NCBI GenBank assembly: GCA_902515395.1
Contig: CABXUL010000006.1
Span: forward strand, 1 to 64,000
Reading direction: 5' to 3'
Origin: an uncultured Bacteroidota bacterium
GTDB taxonomy: Bacteria > Bacteroidota > Bacteroidia > Flavobacteriales > Flavobacteriaceae
Length of the DNA stretch: 64,000 nt
Shown: positions 30,761-41,336 of the stretch, one piece after another
How the letters are laid out: every line of letters begins with the position of its first letter
Position numbering within the stretch: position 1 is the first letter of the stretch
Notes under the pieces: generated by a model
Databases searched by the model: none
What the model saw: only the letters and a program-made list of their open reading frames with translations
Told to the model about the DNA's origin: nothing
Translations under genes and position numbers: made by a program

Positions 30761-31453
30761 CTAATTTTTTTCAATTAGTTTTCTATTACGAGCCCGCTGA
30801 ATCCAGATAAATATCCCTACAGTGATTAATGCCATTGGAGACAAAAGCATTAATCCATTATTTTCATATCCCATTTCGTAAAATGATTCGGGAATAATTT
30901 GAAATCCAAAAAGTTTACCTGAACCGAAGAGCTCCCTAAAAAAGGCAACTACAATGAGAATGAATCCATATCCTGCGGCATTTCCTATTCCATCCAAGAA
31001 GGATTTCCAAACGCCATTACCCAGAGCAAATGCCTCTAATCGTCCCATAACAATACAATTGGTAATAATTAAACCAATAAAAATGGATAATTGCTTGCTT
31101 ACATCATACGCATATGCCCTAAGAATCTGATCGACTAGAATTACCATCGAAGCAACAACGACCAACTGAACGATTATTCTAATACGGTTGGGAATCAAAT
31201 TTCTCAGAAGGGAGATGATCACGTTGCTTGCTCCCATTACAGCTACTACAGATAAACTCATAACCAATGCTGGTTTTAGCTGAACTGTAATTGCCAAAGC
31301 TGAACAGATACCAAGTACCTGAACTGTAATGGGATTGTTGTCATCCAAAGGGTCGGTTAGTAGAACCCTGTTTTTCTTCGAAAACAGTGGTTCTGACTCT
31401 TTATTTAAAAAAAATAAAGTGGGTTTCTTGGAGTTAGTTTTTTTATCTGCCAT
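30761..31453 (-). CDS. nqrD: Na+-NQR subunit D
   Basis: PLDDNNPITVQVLGICSALAITVQLKPALVMS...IFIGLIITNCIVMGRLEAFA. Confidence 0.96.
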   Translation of the reverse strand: MADKKTNSKKPTLFFLNKESEPLFSKKNRVLLTDPLDDNNPITVQVLGICSALAITVQLKPALVMSLSVVAVMGASNVIISLLRNLIPNRIRIIVQLVVVASMVILVDQILRAYAYDVSKQLSIFIGLIITNCIVMGRLEAFALGNGVWKSFLDGIGNAAGYGFILIVVAFFRELFGSGKLFGFQIIPESFYEMGYENNGLMLLSPMALITVGIFIWIQRARNRKLIEKN

Positions 31454-31460
31454 AGTATTT

Positions 31461-32192
31461 TTAATTTATAGTGGCGACTAGGTTTTTTTCTTTTTCAAAA
31501 TAAGGCAAGTAATGATTTAAGCGTTCTATAATCATATCAGTCACACCATCTCCAGTAATTGTAGCCCCTGAGATCGCATCTACCTCATGGTCATTTTTAT
31601 CAATGTCCTTTGGGTCATTATTCGTCTTGGAAACATTAATTCCGACTAATTTCCCAGAGGTGTCAAAAACTTTTTCTTCCTTAAATCGATTCATAAACCA
31701 CTGTTGAGTAATCTCTGCACCTAATCCAGCTGTTTCAGCTTTGTGATCAAAAACTGCTCCTTGGATTGTATTGATGTCTGACTTAAGGGCTATATAGCCC
31801 CAGATAGCATCCCATAATCCTGAACCACGTAATGGAATGATGTAATAATTGATATTTTCAACTACCGCTTTATAAAGTGGGAAACGCTGCTGGTTTGCAG
31901 GTTTTTTTATTTCACTGTTCAATTTAATTTGAAAGGCATCAACTGTTTTGTCAATATTCCCTAAGTAATCAAGTGCTAAAGTCCCTTTGATATAATTTTT
32001 ATAAAGTTGTTCAGCTTTTTCTCTATCGGTTTGAATTCCAATTGTAGAGAGTATGTTTTGCATTTTTTCTTTACGCACATTATCTGCTTGAAGAGATTTC
32101 AGAGAACTGGCGGTAAAAGCCAAAGTAGAGGCGACAACCAGTACCATTATGGTGGCAAAAATAAAAGTATATGAGTTACTATCTCTATTCAT
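31461..32192 (-). CDS. nqrC: Na+-NQR subunit C
   Basis: Single TM; FMN attachment motif DAISGATITGDGV; start at MNRDSNSYTF (cat 32190-32192). Confidence 0.94.
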   Translation of the reverse strand: MNRDSNSYTFIFATIMVLVVASTLAFTASSLKSLQADNVRKEKMQNILSTIGIQTDREKAEQLYKNYIKGTLALDYLGNIDKTVDAFQIKLNSEIKKPANQQRFPLYKAVVENINYYIIPLRGSGLWDAIWGYIALKSDINTIQGAVFDHKAETAGLGAEITQQWFMNRFKEEKVFDTSGKLVGINVSKTNNDPKDIDKNDHEVDAISGATITGDGVTDMIIERLNHYLPYFEKEKNLVATIN

Positions 32193-32194
32193 GA

Positions 32195-33349
32195 TTAAAC
32201 TGTTTTTAGGGCAGCAGCCCATCTTTTTTTACGCTTAGAAATATTCCCTTGGATTACATAGTGGTCAATGGTAGGTGCAAATACATTCATAAGTAATATG
32301 GCTAACATAACACCTTCTGGGTAAGCAGGATTGAATACCCTTATCAAAATACAAAAAACCCCGATAAGAAAACCATAAATCCATTTTCCTTTATTAGTTT
32401 GGGCACCGGACACAGGATCAGTTGCCATAAAAACAAGACCAAATGCAAATCCTCCAACCACCAAGTGATTAATCCAAGAGAAGCTCATTAAGGCATTAGC
32501 TCCCCATAGATTGAATAAAAGTCCAACAACAGCAGCACCAAAAATTCCACCCAGCATAATTCTCCAACTTCCCACACCTGTGGCTATTAGTATTAACGCG
32601 CCTATCAAAACAAAAAATGCAGACGTCTCGGCAATAGATCCAGGGATTGATCCTTGAAACATTTCAAAGAAACTGTAATTTATGTTCCCCCCTGCAGCGA
32701 GAGTTCCCAAAATAGTTTCACCTGAAATACCATCCATACTGGAGGCCTCTGAAACCCAAACTTTATTCCCTGACATATATGTTGGATAAGCAAAAAAGGC
32801 AAAAGCCCTTGCCGTTAACGCAGGATTTAAGATATTCATCCCCGTTCCCCCAAAAGCTTCTTTTGCAATTAATACAGCAAAGGCAACAGAAATTGCAACC
32901 ATCCACAAGGGAATATCAACAGGCATAATCATTGGAATCAAAAGTCCTGTGACAAGGTAACCCTCATTCACTTCGTGTCCACGGTAAACGGCGAAAATGA
33001 ATTCAATCGTTAAACCCACTACATAAGAAACAACAATCATTGGAAATATTTTCCACGAACCGTGAATAAAGGCATCTACAAAAGTAAATGTCTCTCCAGT
33101 CTGAGAATAATATTGGTAACCGGTGTTATAAATTCCATAAATTAATGCAGGAATTAAAGCAATAATGACAGTCACCATTGTTCTTTTTAAATCCACTGCA
33201 TCACGGATGTGTGCACCAGTTTTGGTGGTGTGATTGGGAACAAATAAAAAAGTATCAAAAGCGTTAATTGCTGGAGCGTACTTTTCCCATTTTTGACCTT
33301 TCCCAAAAGGTCTTTTTAAATCGTCTAACTTTTTTCTCAAAAAATTCAT
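32195..33349 (-). CDS. nqrB: Na+-NQR subunit B
   Basis: RDAVDLKRTMVTVIIALIPALIYGIYNTGYQ, EGYLVTGLLIPMIMP, ATDPVSGAQTNKGKWIYG. Confidence 0.97.
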   Translation of the reverse strand: MNFLRKKLDDLKRPFGKGQKWEKYAPAINAFDTFLFVPNHTTKTGAHIRDAVDLKRTMVTVIIALIPALIYGIYNTGYQYYSQTGETFTFVDAFIHGSWKIFPMIVVSYVVGLTIEFIFAVYRGHEVNEGYLVTGLLIPMIMPVDIPLWMVAISVAFAVLIAKEAFGGTGMNILNPALTARAFAFFAYPTYMSGNKVWVSEASSMDGISGETILGTLAAGGNINYSFFEMFQGSIPGSIAETSAFFVLIGALILIATGVGSWRIMLGGIFGAAVVGLLFNLWGANALMSFSWINHLVVGGFAFGLVFMATDPVSGAQTNKGKWIYGFLIGVFCILIRVFNPAYPEGVMLAILLMNVFAPTIDHYVIQGNISKRKKRWAAALKTV

Positions 33350-34698
33350 CCTACCTCTTTTATCATTAATTCAATTCCACTTCTGATGATTTCTTGTGCC
33401 TCAATTTTAGATGTACTTGCATAATCAATCAGTCCAAAGTCCTCAGGAATTACCTCATATATTCCGAGTGCTTCCATTTTTTCAATATCTTCTGCCATGC
33501 ATGCCTTTAGCAATTGCATTGGGTATATATCCATAGGAAAAACCTTCTCCATTTCTCCTGTTACAACAAATGCTCTTTCTTCACCATTCATATTCGTATC
33601 AACCTCATACCCTTTTTTTCCAAATAACCAGGAAAGTGATGTTTTAGAAAGACTGGGAATTTTATTATCCATAAATGGCAACCAACCAAACATTCGGTAG
33701 TGATTACCCTCAGGAATGATAGTCAAAAGATTATTGTAAAAATCAATATATCCAAGTTCTGATTCACTCATACCCGAGAGCACATCACCGTTGATGTATC
33801 GATTTTGAGAAGAATCGTCAACTCCTGTCAAACTGATTAAAGATGAGATTTTAGCTCCAATTTGGGTTTTAATATATTGGGGTCGAACCACAGAACTTCC
33901 AGCAACTGCGATTGTTCGCTGTGCGCTATATTCTCCAGAGAAAAATAATTTTCCAATATTGGCAACGTCTTCTGGACGAACCTCCCAAACCTTTTCACCC
34001 ATATTTATAGGAAGATGCTTTTGCATCTGAACACTAACATTTCCAGCAGGATGGGGTCCATTTACAAGAAGAATATTAACTCCTTTTATTTTTTCTAGAA
34101 AACCTGAAAAAGAAGCGTCCATACTTAAATTTATTGGCTCCTTAACCAAGGTGTTTAAAACATCAATACCTAATTGAAAACTATCTTTGTCATTTTTCAG
34201 TAAAAACTCAAAGTCAACTCCCAGAGGGGCAGTACAACAAGACGACACATATATGGATTTAGGTATTATATCTGGATCAGCTAATATTCCATAAGGACGT
34301 TGCTTTATAAATGGCCAGGCTCCACTATTAAGTAAAATCTCAACGATAGTTGATCTATCCAATTTGCTTAGTATCTTAATATCATGTTTAATAACAGAAT
34401 CGTTTTTATTTTCTATAATAACATGTAAAATTTTACGCTTTGATCCTCTTAATATTTCTTTGACAATTCCTGACACAGGAGAAACAAAAAGAATTCTAGG
34501 GTCGTGCTTGGCATGAAAAATTGGAGCACCTTTTGCTACTAAGTCACCTTCCTTAACCAATAAACGTGGAACTGTAGCAAAAAAATTATCGGGTTTTAAA
34601 GCGAATGTTTTTGATGGTTTAGCCTCGGTTAAAAATTTTTCAGCTTCACCTCTCAAATTTATATTTGCACCTCTTTTGATGCTGATGCCATTAGACAT
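33346..34698 (-). CDS. nqrA: Na+-NQR subunit A
   Basis: IKRGANINLRGEAEKFL, VKEGDLVAKGAPIFHAKHDPRILFVSPVSGIVKEI; NGPHPAGNVSVQ. Confidence 0.96.
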   Translation of the reverse strand: MSNGISIKRGANINLRGEAEKFLTEAKPSKTFALKPDNFFATVPRLLVKEGDLVAKGAPIFHAKHDPRILFVSPVSGIVKEILRGSKRKILHVIIENKNDSVIKHDIKILSKLDRSTIVEILLNSGAWPFIKQRPYGILADPDIIPKSIYVSSCCTAPLGVDFEFLLKNDKDSFQLGIDVLNTLVKEPINLSMDASFSGFLEKIKGVNILLVNGPHPAGNVSVQMQKHLPINMGEKVWEVRPEDVANIGKLFFSGEYSAQRTIAVAGSSVVRPQYIKTQIGAKISSLISLTGVDDSSQNRYINGDVLSGMSESELGYIDFYNNLLTIIPEGNHYRMFGWLPFMDNKIPSLSKTSLSWLFGKKGYEVDTNMNGEERAFVVTGEMEKVFPMDIYPMQLLKACMAEDIEKMEALGIYEVIPEDFGLIDYASTSKIEAQEIIRSGIELMIKEVG

Positions 34699-34868
34699 AA
34701 ATGAAGTTTCTAAAATACATTACAAATTTACTATAAAAGCCTCACCTCTAAAAGTGAATAAATAGCAAAATTATATAATTTATATTTATTCTAAATAGTC
34801 GTTTAACTTTTAAATCTATTGAGATTGTATTAAATACTAAAATGCTTTTAAATTCATAACTTTACAAT

Positions 34869-36128
34869 ATGTTCAAAAAGGGACTGCTTAAACAATTATC
34901 TATATTACTGGTTGGCTCCAACCTGATTTTTGGACAAATAGTTGGAGAAATGAATAGCCCAGATTTTATAAAATCTATCATATTTAAATCTAAAAACAAA
35001 ACATATCAGCTGCCAATTGTAACTTTAGGAGAAACATTTGAAATTTCATTTGACGACCTTAACGCAGATGAACGAAATTATTATTACCGTATAAAGTATT
35101 TTAATTATGATTGGACTCCCTCGGGTCTTTTCCAAACTGAATTTATTAAGGGTTTTGATAACATACGAATCGAAAATTATCGGACCTCTTTCAATACCTT
35201 GCAGCCCTACACGCATTATAAATTAAAACTACCAAACGATAAAACTCAGTTTTTAATTAGCGGTAATTATATTTTAGAAATTTATAATGAGGAGGACATA
35301 ATGGTTTTTTCTAGAAGATTTTTAATGTACGAGGAGAAAGTAAATATTGGAGCAGCTATTTACCGGTCACGTGATCTTTCATTTTATAGTACTCATCAAA
35401 GTGTTCAGTTTTACATTAGTCCACAAAATGGAGAATTTCTTAGAGATCCAGAAAATCTTGTACACACAGTCATTCTTCAAAACGAACAATGGAATACAGC
35501 TGTTACTGGAATTAAACCACAATACTTCAATGGCAATCGGCTAGAGTATCGTTATGACGAACATACGCGATTTGAAGGTGGTAATGAATATTTATTTTTT
35601 GACACTAAAGACATACGAATAACTGGGTCCAATGTAGGGTCAGTCGAATTAAACAGACTCTATGAAAGCTATTTAAATACAAATTTTTTAAGGCGTGGAT
35701 ATCCTTACAGTTTTAATTCAGATATGAATGGGGATTTTTTTATAAGAACAGTTGAGGGAACTGAGGATGAATCTATTGAAGCTGACTACAGCTGGGTTCA
35801 TTTCAGTTTTTCCGCACCAAAATTTTTAGAGGGTCAGGAAGTTTACATATTTGGAAAATACAATAATTATAATCTCTCGAATGAGAATAAAATGTACTTT
35901 AATCCTAGTTTAGAAATTTATGAGGGGGTAATGCTTCTTAAACAAGGTATTTATAACTATAAATATGTTGTTAAAACAAGTGATAAATTATTGACTAATT
36001 CCCTTTGCGATTCGCATGCATCAACTGAAAATCGTTACTTAATTTTAGTTTATTACAATGAATTCGGAACCCGACACGATGCGCTAATTGGATTTGGAGA
36101 AACTTCCTCATTTGAGATACTTGATTAA
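34869..36128 (+). CDS. DUF5103 / type IX secretion system Plug-type protein
   Basis: Signal peptide; SIIFKSKNKTYQLPIVTLGETFEISFDDLNADERNYYYRIKYFNYDWTPSGLFQTEFIKGFDNIRIENYRTSFNTLQPYTHY matches the DUF5103 pattern. Confidence 0.85.
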   Translation: MFKKGLLKQLSILLVGSNLIFGQIVGEMNSPDFIKSIIFKSKNKTYQLPIVTLGETFEISFDDLNADERNYYYRIKYFNYDWTPSGLFQTEFIKGFDNIRIENYRTSFNTLQPYTHYKLKLPNDKTQFLISGNYILEIYNEEDIMVFSRRFLMYEEKVNIGAAIYRSRDLSFYSTHQSVQFYISPQNGEFLRDPENLVHTVILQNEQWNTAVTGIKPQYFNGNRLEYRYDEHTRFEGGNEYLFFDTKDIRITGSNVGSVELNRLYESYLNTNFLRRGYPYSFNSDMNGDFFIRTVEGTEDESIEADYSWVHFSFSAPKFLEGQEVYIFGKYNNYNLSNENKMYFNPSLEIYEGVMLLKQGIYNYKYVVKTSDKLLTNSLCDSHASTENRYLILVYYNEFGTRHDALIGFGETSSFEILD

Positions 36129-36329
36129 TTATTTTTAAAAAGTTTAAAACAAAAAAATTGTTTTTTGATTGAATTCAGAGGAAACTTAAGTGATTAACTA
36201 ATATTTCAATAATTGACCTGGGACATTAAAGTATAAATGTCAGCTTGTACTAGCAATTGGTTTTTTATTTGTTGCTTTTGCGATGTTTGACCACTTGTAA
36301 GAAAAAACTGAATGTTTAGACTCGCACTT

Positions 36330-36350
36330 TTAAACCAAAGGGGGGTTTAA
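36330..36350. terminator. Hairpin TTAAACC-AAAGGGG-GGTTTAA between convergent genes
   Basis: Perfect 7-bp inverted repeat followed on + by TTTT (36351-36354); 8 bp downstream of the rsmG stop on -. Confidence 0.5.
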
Positions 36351-36357
36351 TTTTGTA

Positions 36358-36978
36358 TTAATTTATTGGTATGTATACAAGGTTTTTGGTTTCAAAAAAT
36401 GTTTCTTGAAAATAAGTGCTTAAACCAATTATTTGCTTTGATTTAAATTTTTTTAATTCTTCACTAAGATCACCACCCTTGAGACAGATGAAGCCATTTT
36501 TCCTCTCTTGTCGATGTTTTTTTGAAACATTATCACCCACCCAATCTACCAAGGTCTCCATTGGAGCAACAGCCCGACATACAACAAAATCTACAGTCAG
36601 GTTAATTTTTTCCATTCTTTCATTATGTGTATTAACATTTTTCAAATTTAATTCTTCTCTTATTACTTCTATTACATTAATTTTTTTACCAATACTATCG
36701 ACCAAATGAAAATTAACATTAGGAAAAAAAATGGACAGAGGAATTCCAGGAAACCCTCCCCCGGTTCCAACATCCATAACTCTACTACCTGATTTAAATT
36801 GGTAAAACTTTGCGATAGATAAAGAATGAAGGACGTGACGTAAATAAAAATAATTCATATCTTTTCTAGAAATCAAATTAATTTTAGAATTCCAATCAGC
36901 ATAGACACTATATAACGATTCCAGCTTTTGGAGTTGATGATTATTCAGGCTTGAAAAGTATTTAGCAATTAAATTCAT
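36358..36978 (-). CDS. rsmG: 16S rRNA (guanine527-N7)-methyltransferase
   Basis: VMDVGTGGGFPGIPLSIFFPNVNFHLVDSIGKKINVI and VVCRAVAPMETLVDWV. Confidence 0.95.
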   Translation of the reverse strand: MNLIAKYFSSLNNHQLQKLESLYSVYADWNSKINLISRKDMNYFYLRHVLHSLSIAKFYQFKSGSRVMDVGTGGGFPGIPLSIFFPNVNFHLVDSIGKKINVIEVIREELNLKNVNTHNERMEKINLTVDFVVCRAVAPMETLVDWVGDNVSKKHRQERKNGFICLKGGDLSEELKKFKSKQIIGLSTYFQETFFETKNLVYIPIN

Positions 36979-37048
36979 TTAAAAGATTTTGTTAAAACTA
37001 AAAAAATACCCTTAAAATTCAATATTTTTACCAAGCAACAAATTTATT

Positions 37049-38158
37049 ATGTCTAAAAAATTAATCCCTCGTTTTTCTCGCAAAGAGTCCCAAGAATTTT
37101 TCAAAACACTTAACAATAGGGTAAACCAATATTTTAAAGATCATAAAATACCTAAAACCGGAAATTGGCGTTTGTACTCCAAAACGGTGGTGATGTTTGC
37201 GCTTTTGATCGCACCTTATATACTGATACTTTCATTAAATGTTAGTGATTGGTTGAAACTGTTCTTATCTATAATCACTGGTATTGGAATGGCTGGAGTA
37301 GGAATGAATGTAATGCATGATGGGAATCACGGATCTTTCTCCAAACACAAATGGATCAATAAACTCATGGGGGGGAGTATTTACATACTTGCTGGAAATG
37401 TTTTCAATTGGAAGGTTCAACACAACCTTTTACATCACACCTATACCAATATTCACGGTCATGATGCAGACCTAGAAGCAGGTAAAATTTTACGTTTTTC
37501 AAAACATTCAAAATGGATGCCACATCATCAGTTTCAGCACCTTTATTCTGTGCTTCTTTACGGGTTGCTTACAATTAATTGGGCAATATTTGCTGACTTT
37601 TTCCAATTGATGGATTATCACAAAAGAAAACTTTCTTATGTAAATAGTAAAAGTCATAAAACGCAATGGGTTGGACTGATTATATCAAAAATCATCTATT
37701 TCTTAATATGGATCATATTACCAATATTTATTTTCAATATCCTTTGGTGGAAAGTGATTATTGGTTTTGTTGTAATGCATTACACTGCGGGTTTGATCTT
37801 AAGTTTGGTATTTCAATTGGCTCACGTTATTGGGGAGGCCGATATGCCATTACCCGATCGGAAAACTGGAACCCTAAAAAATTCGTGGGTCGTTCATCAA
37901 TTAAAAACTACTGTTAATTTTTCGACAAAAAATAGAATTGTAAACTGGTTCACGGGGGGCTTAAACCATCAAATTGAGCATCATATCTTTCCTCATATTA
38001 GCCATATTCACTACACCAAAATATCTGAAATTGTAAAAAAAACAGCTAGAGAATTCAATTTACCATACAATGAGTACAAGACAACCAGGAGTGCATTGTT
38101 ATCACATTTTAAATTTTTAAAAAAAATGGGGGTTAAACCCATTTGTATCGAACCATAA
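37049..38158 (+). CDS. Fatty acid desaturase / acyl-CoA desaturase
   Basis: Histidine boxes HDGNHGS, HNLLHHTYTN, NHQIEHHIFPHISHIHY. Confidence 0.95.
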   Translation: MSKKLIPRFSRKESQEFFKTLNNRVNQYFKDHKIPKTGNWRLYSKTVVMFALLIAPYILILSLNVSDWLKLFLSIITGIGMAGVGMNVMHDGNHGSFSKHKWINKLMGGSIYILAGNVFNWKVQHNLLHHTYTNIHGHDADLEAGKILRFSKHSKWMPHHQFQHLYSVLLYGLLTINWAIFADFFQLMDYHKRKLSYVNSKSHKTQWVGLIISKIIYFLIWIILPIFIFNILWWKVIIGFVVMHYTAGLILSLVFQLAHVIGEADMPLPDRKTGTLKNSWVVHQLKTTVNFSTKNRIVNWFTGGLNHQIEHHIFPHISHIHYTKISEIVKKTAREFNLPYNEYKTTRSALLSHFKFLKKMGVKPICIEP

Positions 38159-38170
38159 TTCAATTTTAAC

Positions 38171-39355
38171 ATGTTATCGAATAGAATTAATAGCTTACCT
38201 ACTTCGGCCACACTTGCTATGGCAGCAAAAGCAAGAGAACTGAAAAACCAGGGAATTAATATCATTGGGCTAAGTTTGGGGGAGCCGGACTTCAATACCC
38301 CTGAATTCATTAAAGAAGCAGCTATTCAGGCGGTAAAAGACAATTACAATTCTTACTCTCCAGTTGACGGTTATGCTGATCTTAAAGGTGCAATCTGTGA
38401 AAAGTTCAAAAGAGATAATGGGTTGTACTATCAACCGCAACAGGTAGTTGTATCAACAGGAGCAAAACAGTCCATCGCGAATGTATGTATGGTATTGCTC
38501 AATCCTGGAGATGAAGTTTTATTACCTGCTCCATATTGGGTCAGCTATTCTGCCATCGCAAGATTGGCAGAGTCAAAGTCTATAATAATCCCATCGTCAA
38601 TTGAAAATGACTTCAAAATAACTCCCGAACAATTGGAAGCAGCTATTACTCCTAAAACTAAACTTGTAATGTTAAACTCCCCCAATAACCCGAGTGGAAC
38701 AATTTATACAGAGGATGAATACCGCGCCTTGGGAGCGGTTTTAAAAAAGTATCCGAACATATATATATTATCGGATGAGATATATGAACATATAAACTAT
38801 GGCATACCCCACTTTAGTATAGCTGCTATTTCAGATTTATATGACCGAACAATTACTGTTAATGGTGTTGCAAAGGCGTTCGCCATGACCGGATGGCGCA
38901 TTGGTTACATTGGTGCTCCTGAATGGATTGCCAAAGCTTGTAACAAGATACAAGGACAGGTTACTTCTGGTGCCAATTGTATCGCCCAACGAGCAACTAT
39001 TGCTGCTGTTTCGGCCCCTACTAGTAAAATTCAATATATGGTGGATGAATTCAAATACCGTAGAGATTTAATATTAAAGTTACTTTCTGAAATTCCTGGA
39101 TTTAAAATAAATCAGCCCCAAGGTGCATTTTACGTCTTCCCAGATATATCCTCATATTTTGGAAAAAGAATTAATGGGAATAAAATTGAAAATGCTAATG
39201 ATTTTGCATTATTTCTACTTGAGAAAGCACACGTGGCAACAGTTACAGGGGAAGCATTTGGAAACCCAAACTGCATAAGAATTTCATATGCAGCATCTGA
39301 AGATGATATTAAGTTGGCAGTTAAAAGGATAAAAAAAGTATTGAGCTCAAAATAA
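38171..39355 (+). CDS. PLP-dependent aminotransferase (aspartate aminotransferase family)
   Basis: LGEPDFNTPEFIKEAA, NSPNNPSGTIYT, NGVAKAFAMTGWRIGYIGAP. Confidence 0.94.
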   Translation: MLSNRINSLPTSATLAMAAKARELKNQGINIIGLSLGEPDFNTPEFIKEAAIQAVKDNYNSYSPVDGYADLKGAICEKFKRDNGLYYQPQQVVVSTGAKQSIANVCMVLLNPGDEVLLPAPYWVSYSAIARLAESKSIIIPSSIENDFKITPEQLEAAITPKTKLVMLNSPNNPSGTIYTEDEYRALGAVLKKYPNIYILSDEIYEHINYGIPHFSIAAISDLYDRTITVNGVAKAFAMTGWRIGYIGAPEWIAKACNKIQGQVTSGANCIAQRATIAAVSAPTSKIQYMVDEFKYRRDLILKLLSEIPGFKINQPQGAFYVFPDISSYFGKRINGNKIENANDFALFLLEKAHVATVTGEAFGNPNCIRISYAASEDDIKLAVKRIKKVLSSK

Positions 39356-39381
39356 AATTTCCTGATAGGGTACTTTTTTGT

Positions 39382-40464
39382 TTATCCGTTTATTACCTTC
39401 TGTTGATGATTTATTGACTCTTGATGAATAGATTTAAATACTCGACTTATAAAATCCTCACTTAATCCTCTTTGTTCACCCTCAATTATCATTGTCTTTA
39501 ATATCTCACTCCAACGTTTATTTTGTAAAACTGCGACATTATTATCTTTTTTAATTTTACCAATAGAGGCCGCTATTTTCATACGTTTACCCAAAGCATC
39601 TAAAAGCACTTGATCAGTAACATCAATTTGTTCACGGTAAGTTTCTAGCTGTGTCTGGTAACCTGCCTCATCAGTAGTCTTTTTACGAATTTTCAAAGAT
39701 TTCATTATCTCAATAAGACGCCTTGGGGTTACCTGTTGTTTAGCATCACTCCAAGCATTATCTGGATCCCAGTGTGTTTCAATCATTAAACCGTCAAAGT
39801 TCAGGTCTAAAGCCCTTTGACTCAGGTCAAAAATCAAATCCCTACGTCCTGCGATATGAGAAGGATCACAGATCAATGGAATATCAGGAAACTTATTTTG
39901 AAATTCCACTGCTATTTGCCATTCGGGATTATTACGATATTTGGATTTATCATAGGTTGAAAATCCTCTGTGTATAACTCCTAAATTTTTGATATCTGCA
40001 GTATACAATCTTTCCAGACCACCCATCCATAATGCTAAATCAGGGTTAACAGGATTTTTAACCAATACAATTTTATCTGTTCCGCAAAGTGCATCCGCGA
40101 TTTCCTGAATTATAAAAGGACTAACAGTCGTTCGAGCACCAATCCAAAGAATATCTATGTCCGCCTCCAAGGCTAATTTGACATGGTCTTTATTGGCAAC
40201 CTCAGTAGTAGTCATTAAACCAGTTTCTTCTTTCACTTTTTTAAGCCAGTCTAAACCGATTGCACCAACACCTTCAAACATTCCCGGACGGGTTCTAGGT
40301 TTCCATATCCCAGCACGATATACCGTTACATCGGTGTCCTTTAATTCATGTGCAATTTTTAAAACCTGCTCCTCCGTTTCCGCGCTACAAGGGCCAGCTA
40401 TAACAAGGGGATGACCTAATCCAAAGTTATCCAGCCAAGTTCTCATTTCTTTACTGTTTTCCAT
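39382..40464 (-). CDS. Bifunctional DAHP synthase / chorismate mutase type II
   Basis: VIAGPCSAETEEQ, YRAGIWKPRTRPGMFEGVG (DAHPS) plus C-terminal YREQIDVTDQVLLDALGKRMKIAASIGKIKK (AroQ-type CM). Confidence 0.94.
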   Translation of the reverse strand: MENSKEMRTWLDNFGLGHPLVIAGPCSAETEEQVLKIAHELKDTDVTVYRAGIWKPRTRPGMFEGVGAIGLDWLKKVKEETGLMTTTEVANKDHVKLALEADIDILWIGARTTVSPFIIQEIADALCGTDKIVLVKNPVNPDLALWMGGLERLYTADIKNLGVIHRGFSTYDKSKYRNNPEWQIAVEFQNKFPDIPLICDPSHIAGRRDLIFDLSQRALDLNFDGLMIETHWDPDNAWSDAKQQVTPRRLIEIMKSLKIRKKTTDEAGYQTQLETYREQIDVTDQVLLDALGKRMKIAASIGKIKKDNNVAVLQNKRWSEILKTMIIEGEQRGLSEDFISRVFKSIHQESINHQQKVING

Positions 40465-40469
40465 TTTTA

Positions 40470-41336
40470 TTAATTGTTTTTTGTGGTTTTGGCAATGCCG
40501 TCTAAAATCTGATCAATACTATTAATAATTTTAATTTTATCGTACAATTCATCGTACTTTTCGTTATCAAGAAGTGATTTAAAATTATTTAGGTTGTTTA
40601 TATATTCTTTAAGTGTTTCACTAATGTTATCTTTATTCTGTTCAAAAATTGGGATCCACATGCTTGGGGAACTTTTTGCAAGGCGAACAGAAGAAGCAAA
40701 CCCACTGCCTGCCATATCGAATATAGTGGCTTGGTCTTTTTCTTTTTCCATTACAGTTTGCCCCAACATATATGAACTAATATGAGATAAGTGAGAAACA
40801 TATGCAATGTGCTGATCGTGCGCAACTGGATCCATTTCCCTTAAATTCATGCCAATTTTTTTAAACCAGTCTTGTGCCCATTCTAATAAATCTGGACGAG
40901 TTTTTTGTGTTTCACAGAGAATTTGAATTTTATTAAAAAATAAATCAGGCAAGGCAGCTTCTGGTCCAGAGTATTCTGTTCCTGCAATTGGATGAGTTGC
41001 GAGAAATTGACCCCTTTTGGAATGAAGGGCTACAGCTTGACATATAGGATATTTTGTAGAGCCAAAATCGATCACTAAACCGTTGTCATTGACTTCATCA
41101 AGTAAATCGATCAATTGATTCATCGCAATATCTACTGGGACAGTCAACAAAATTATATCCATAGATTTTATGTCATTTTTTTGTAATTCAAAATCTATTA
41201 ATCCCATTTTCAAGGACTTTTTAAGGTTGGCCTCGCTTTTATTACTCCCATAAATTTCAGAATCAGGGATATGTTTACGTGCAGATAAAGCAAGTGATCC
41301 TCCAATTAATCCAACACCAATGATACCTATTTTCAT
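40470..41336 (-). CDS. tyrA: Prephenate dehydrogenase
   Basis: MKIGIIGVGLIGGSLAL, FLATHPIAGTEYSGPEAALPDLF, HDQHIAYVSHLSHISSYML. Confidence 0.94.
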   Translation of the reverse strand: MKIGIIGVGLIGGSLALSARKHIPDSEIYGSNKSEANLKKSLKMGLIDFELQKNDIKSMDIILLTVPVDIAMNQLIDLLDEVNDNGLVIDFGSTKYPICQAVALHSKRGQFLATHPIAGTEYSGPEAALPDLFFNKIQILCETQKTRPDLLEWAQDWFKKIGMNLREMDPVAHDQHIAYVSHLSHISSYMLGQTVMEKEKDQATIFDMAGSGFASSVRLAKSSPSMWIPIFEQNKDNISETLKEYINNLNNFKSLLDNEKYDELYDKIKIINSIDQILDGIAKTTKNN

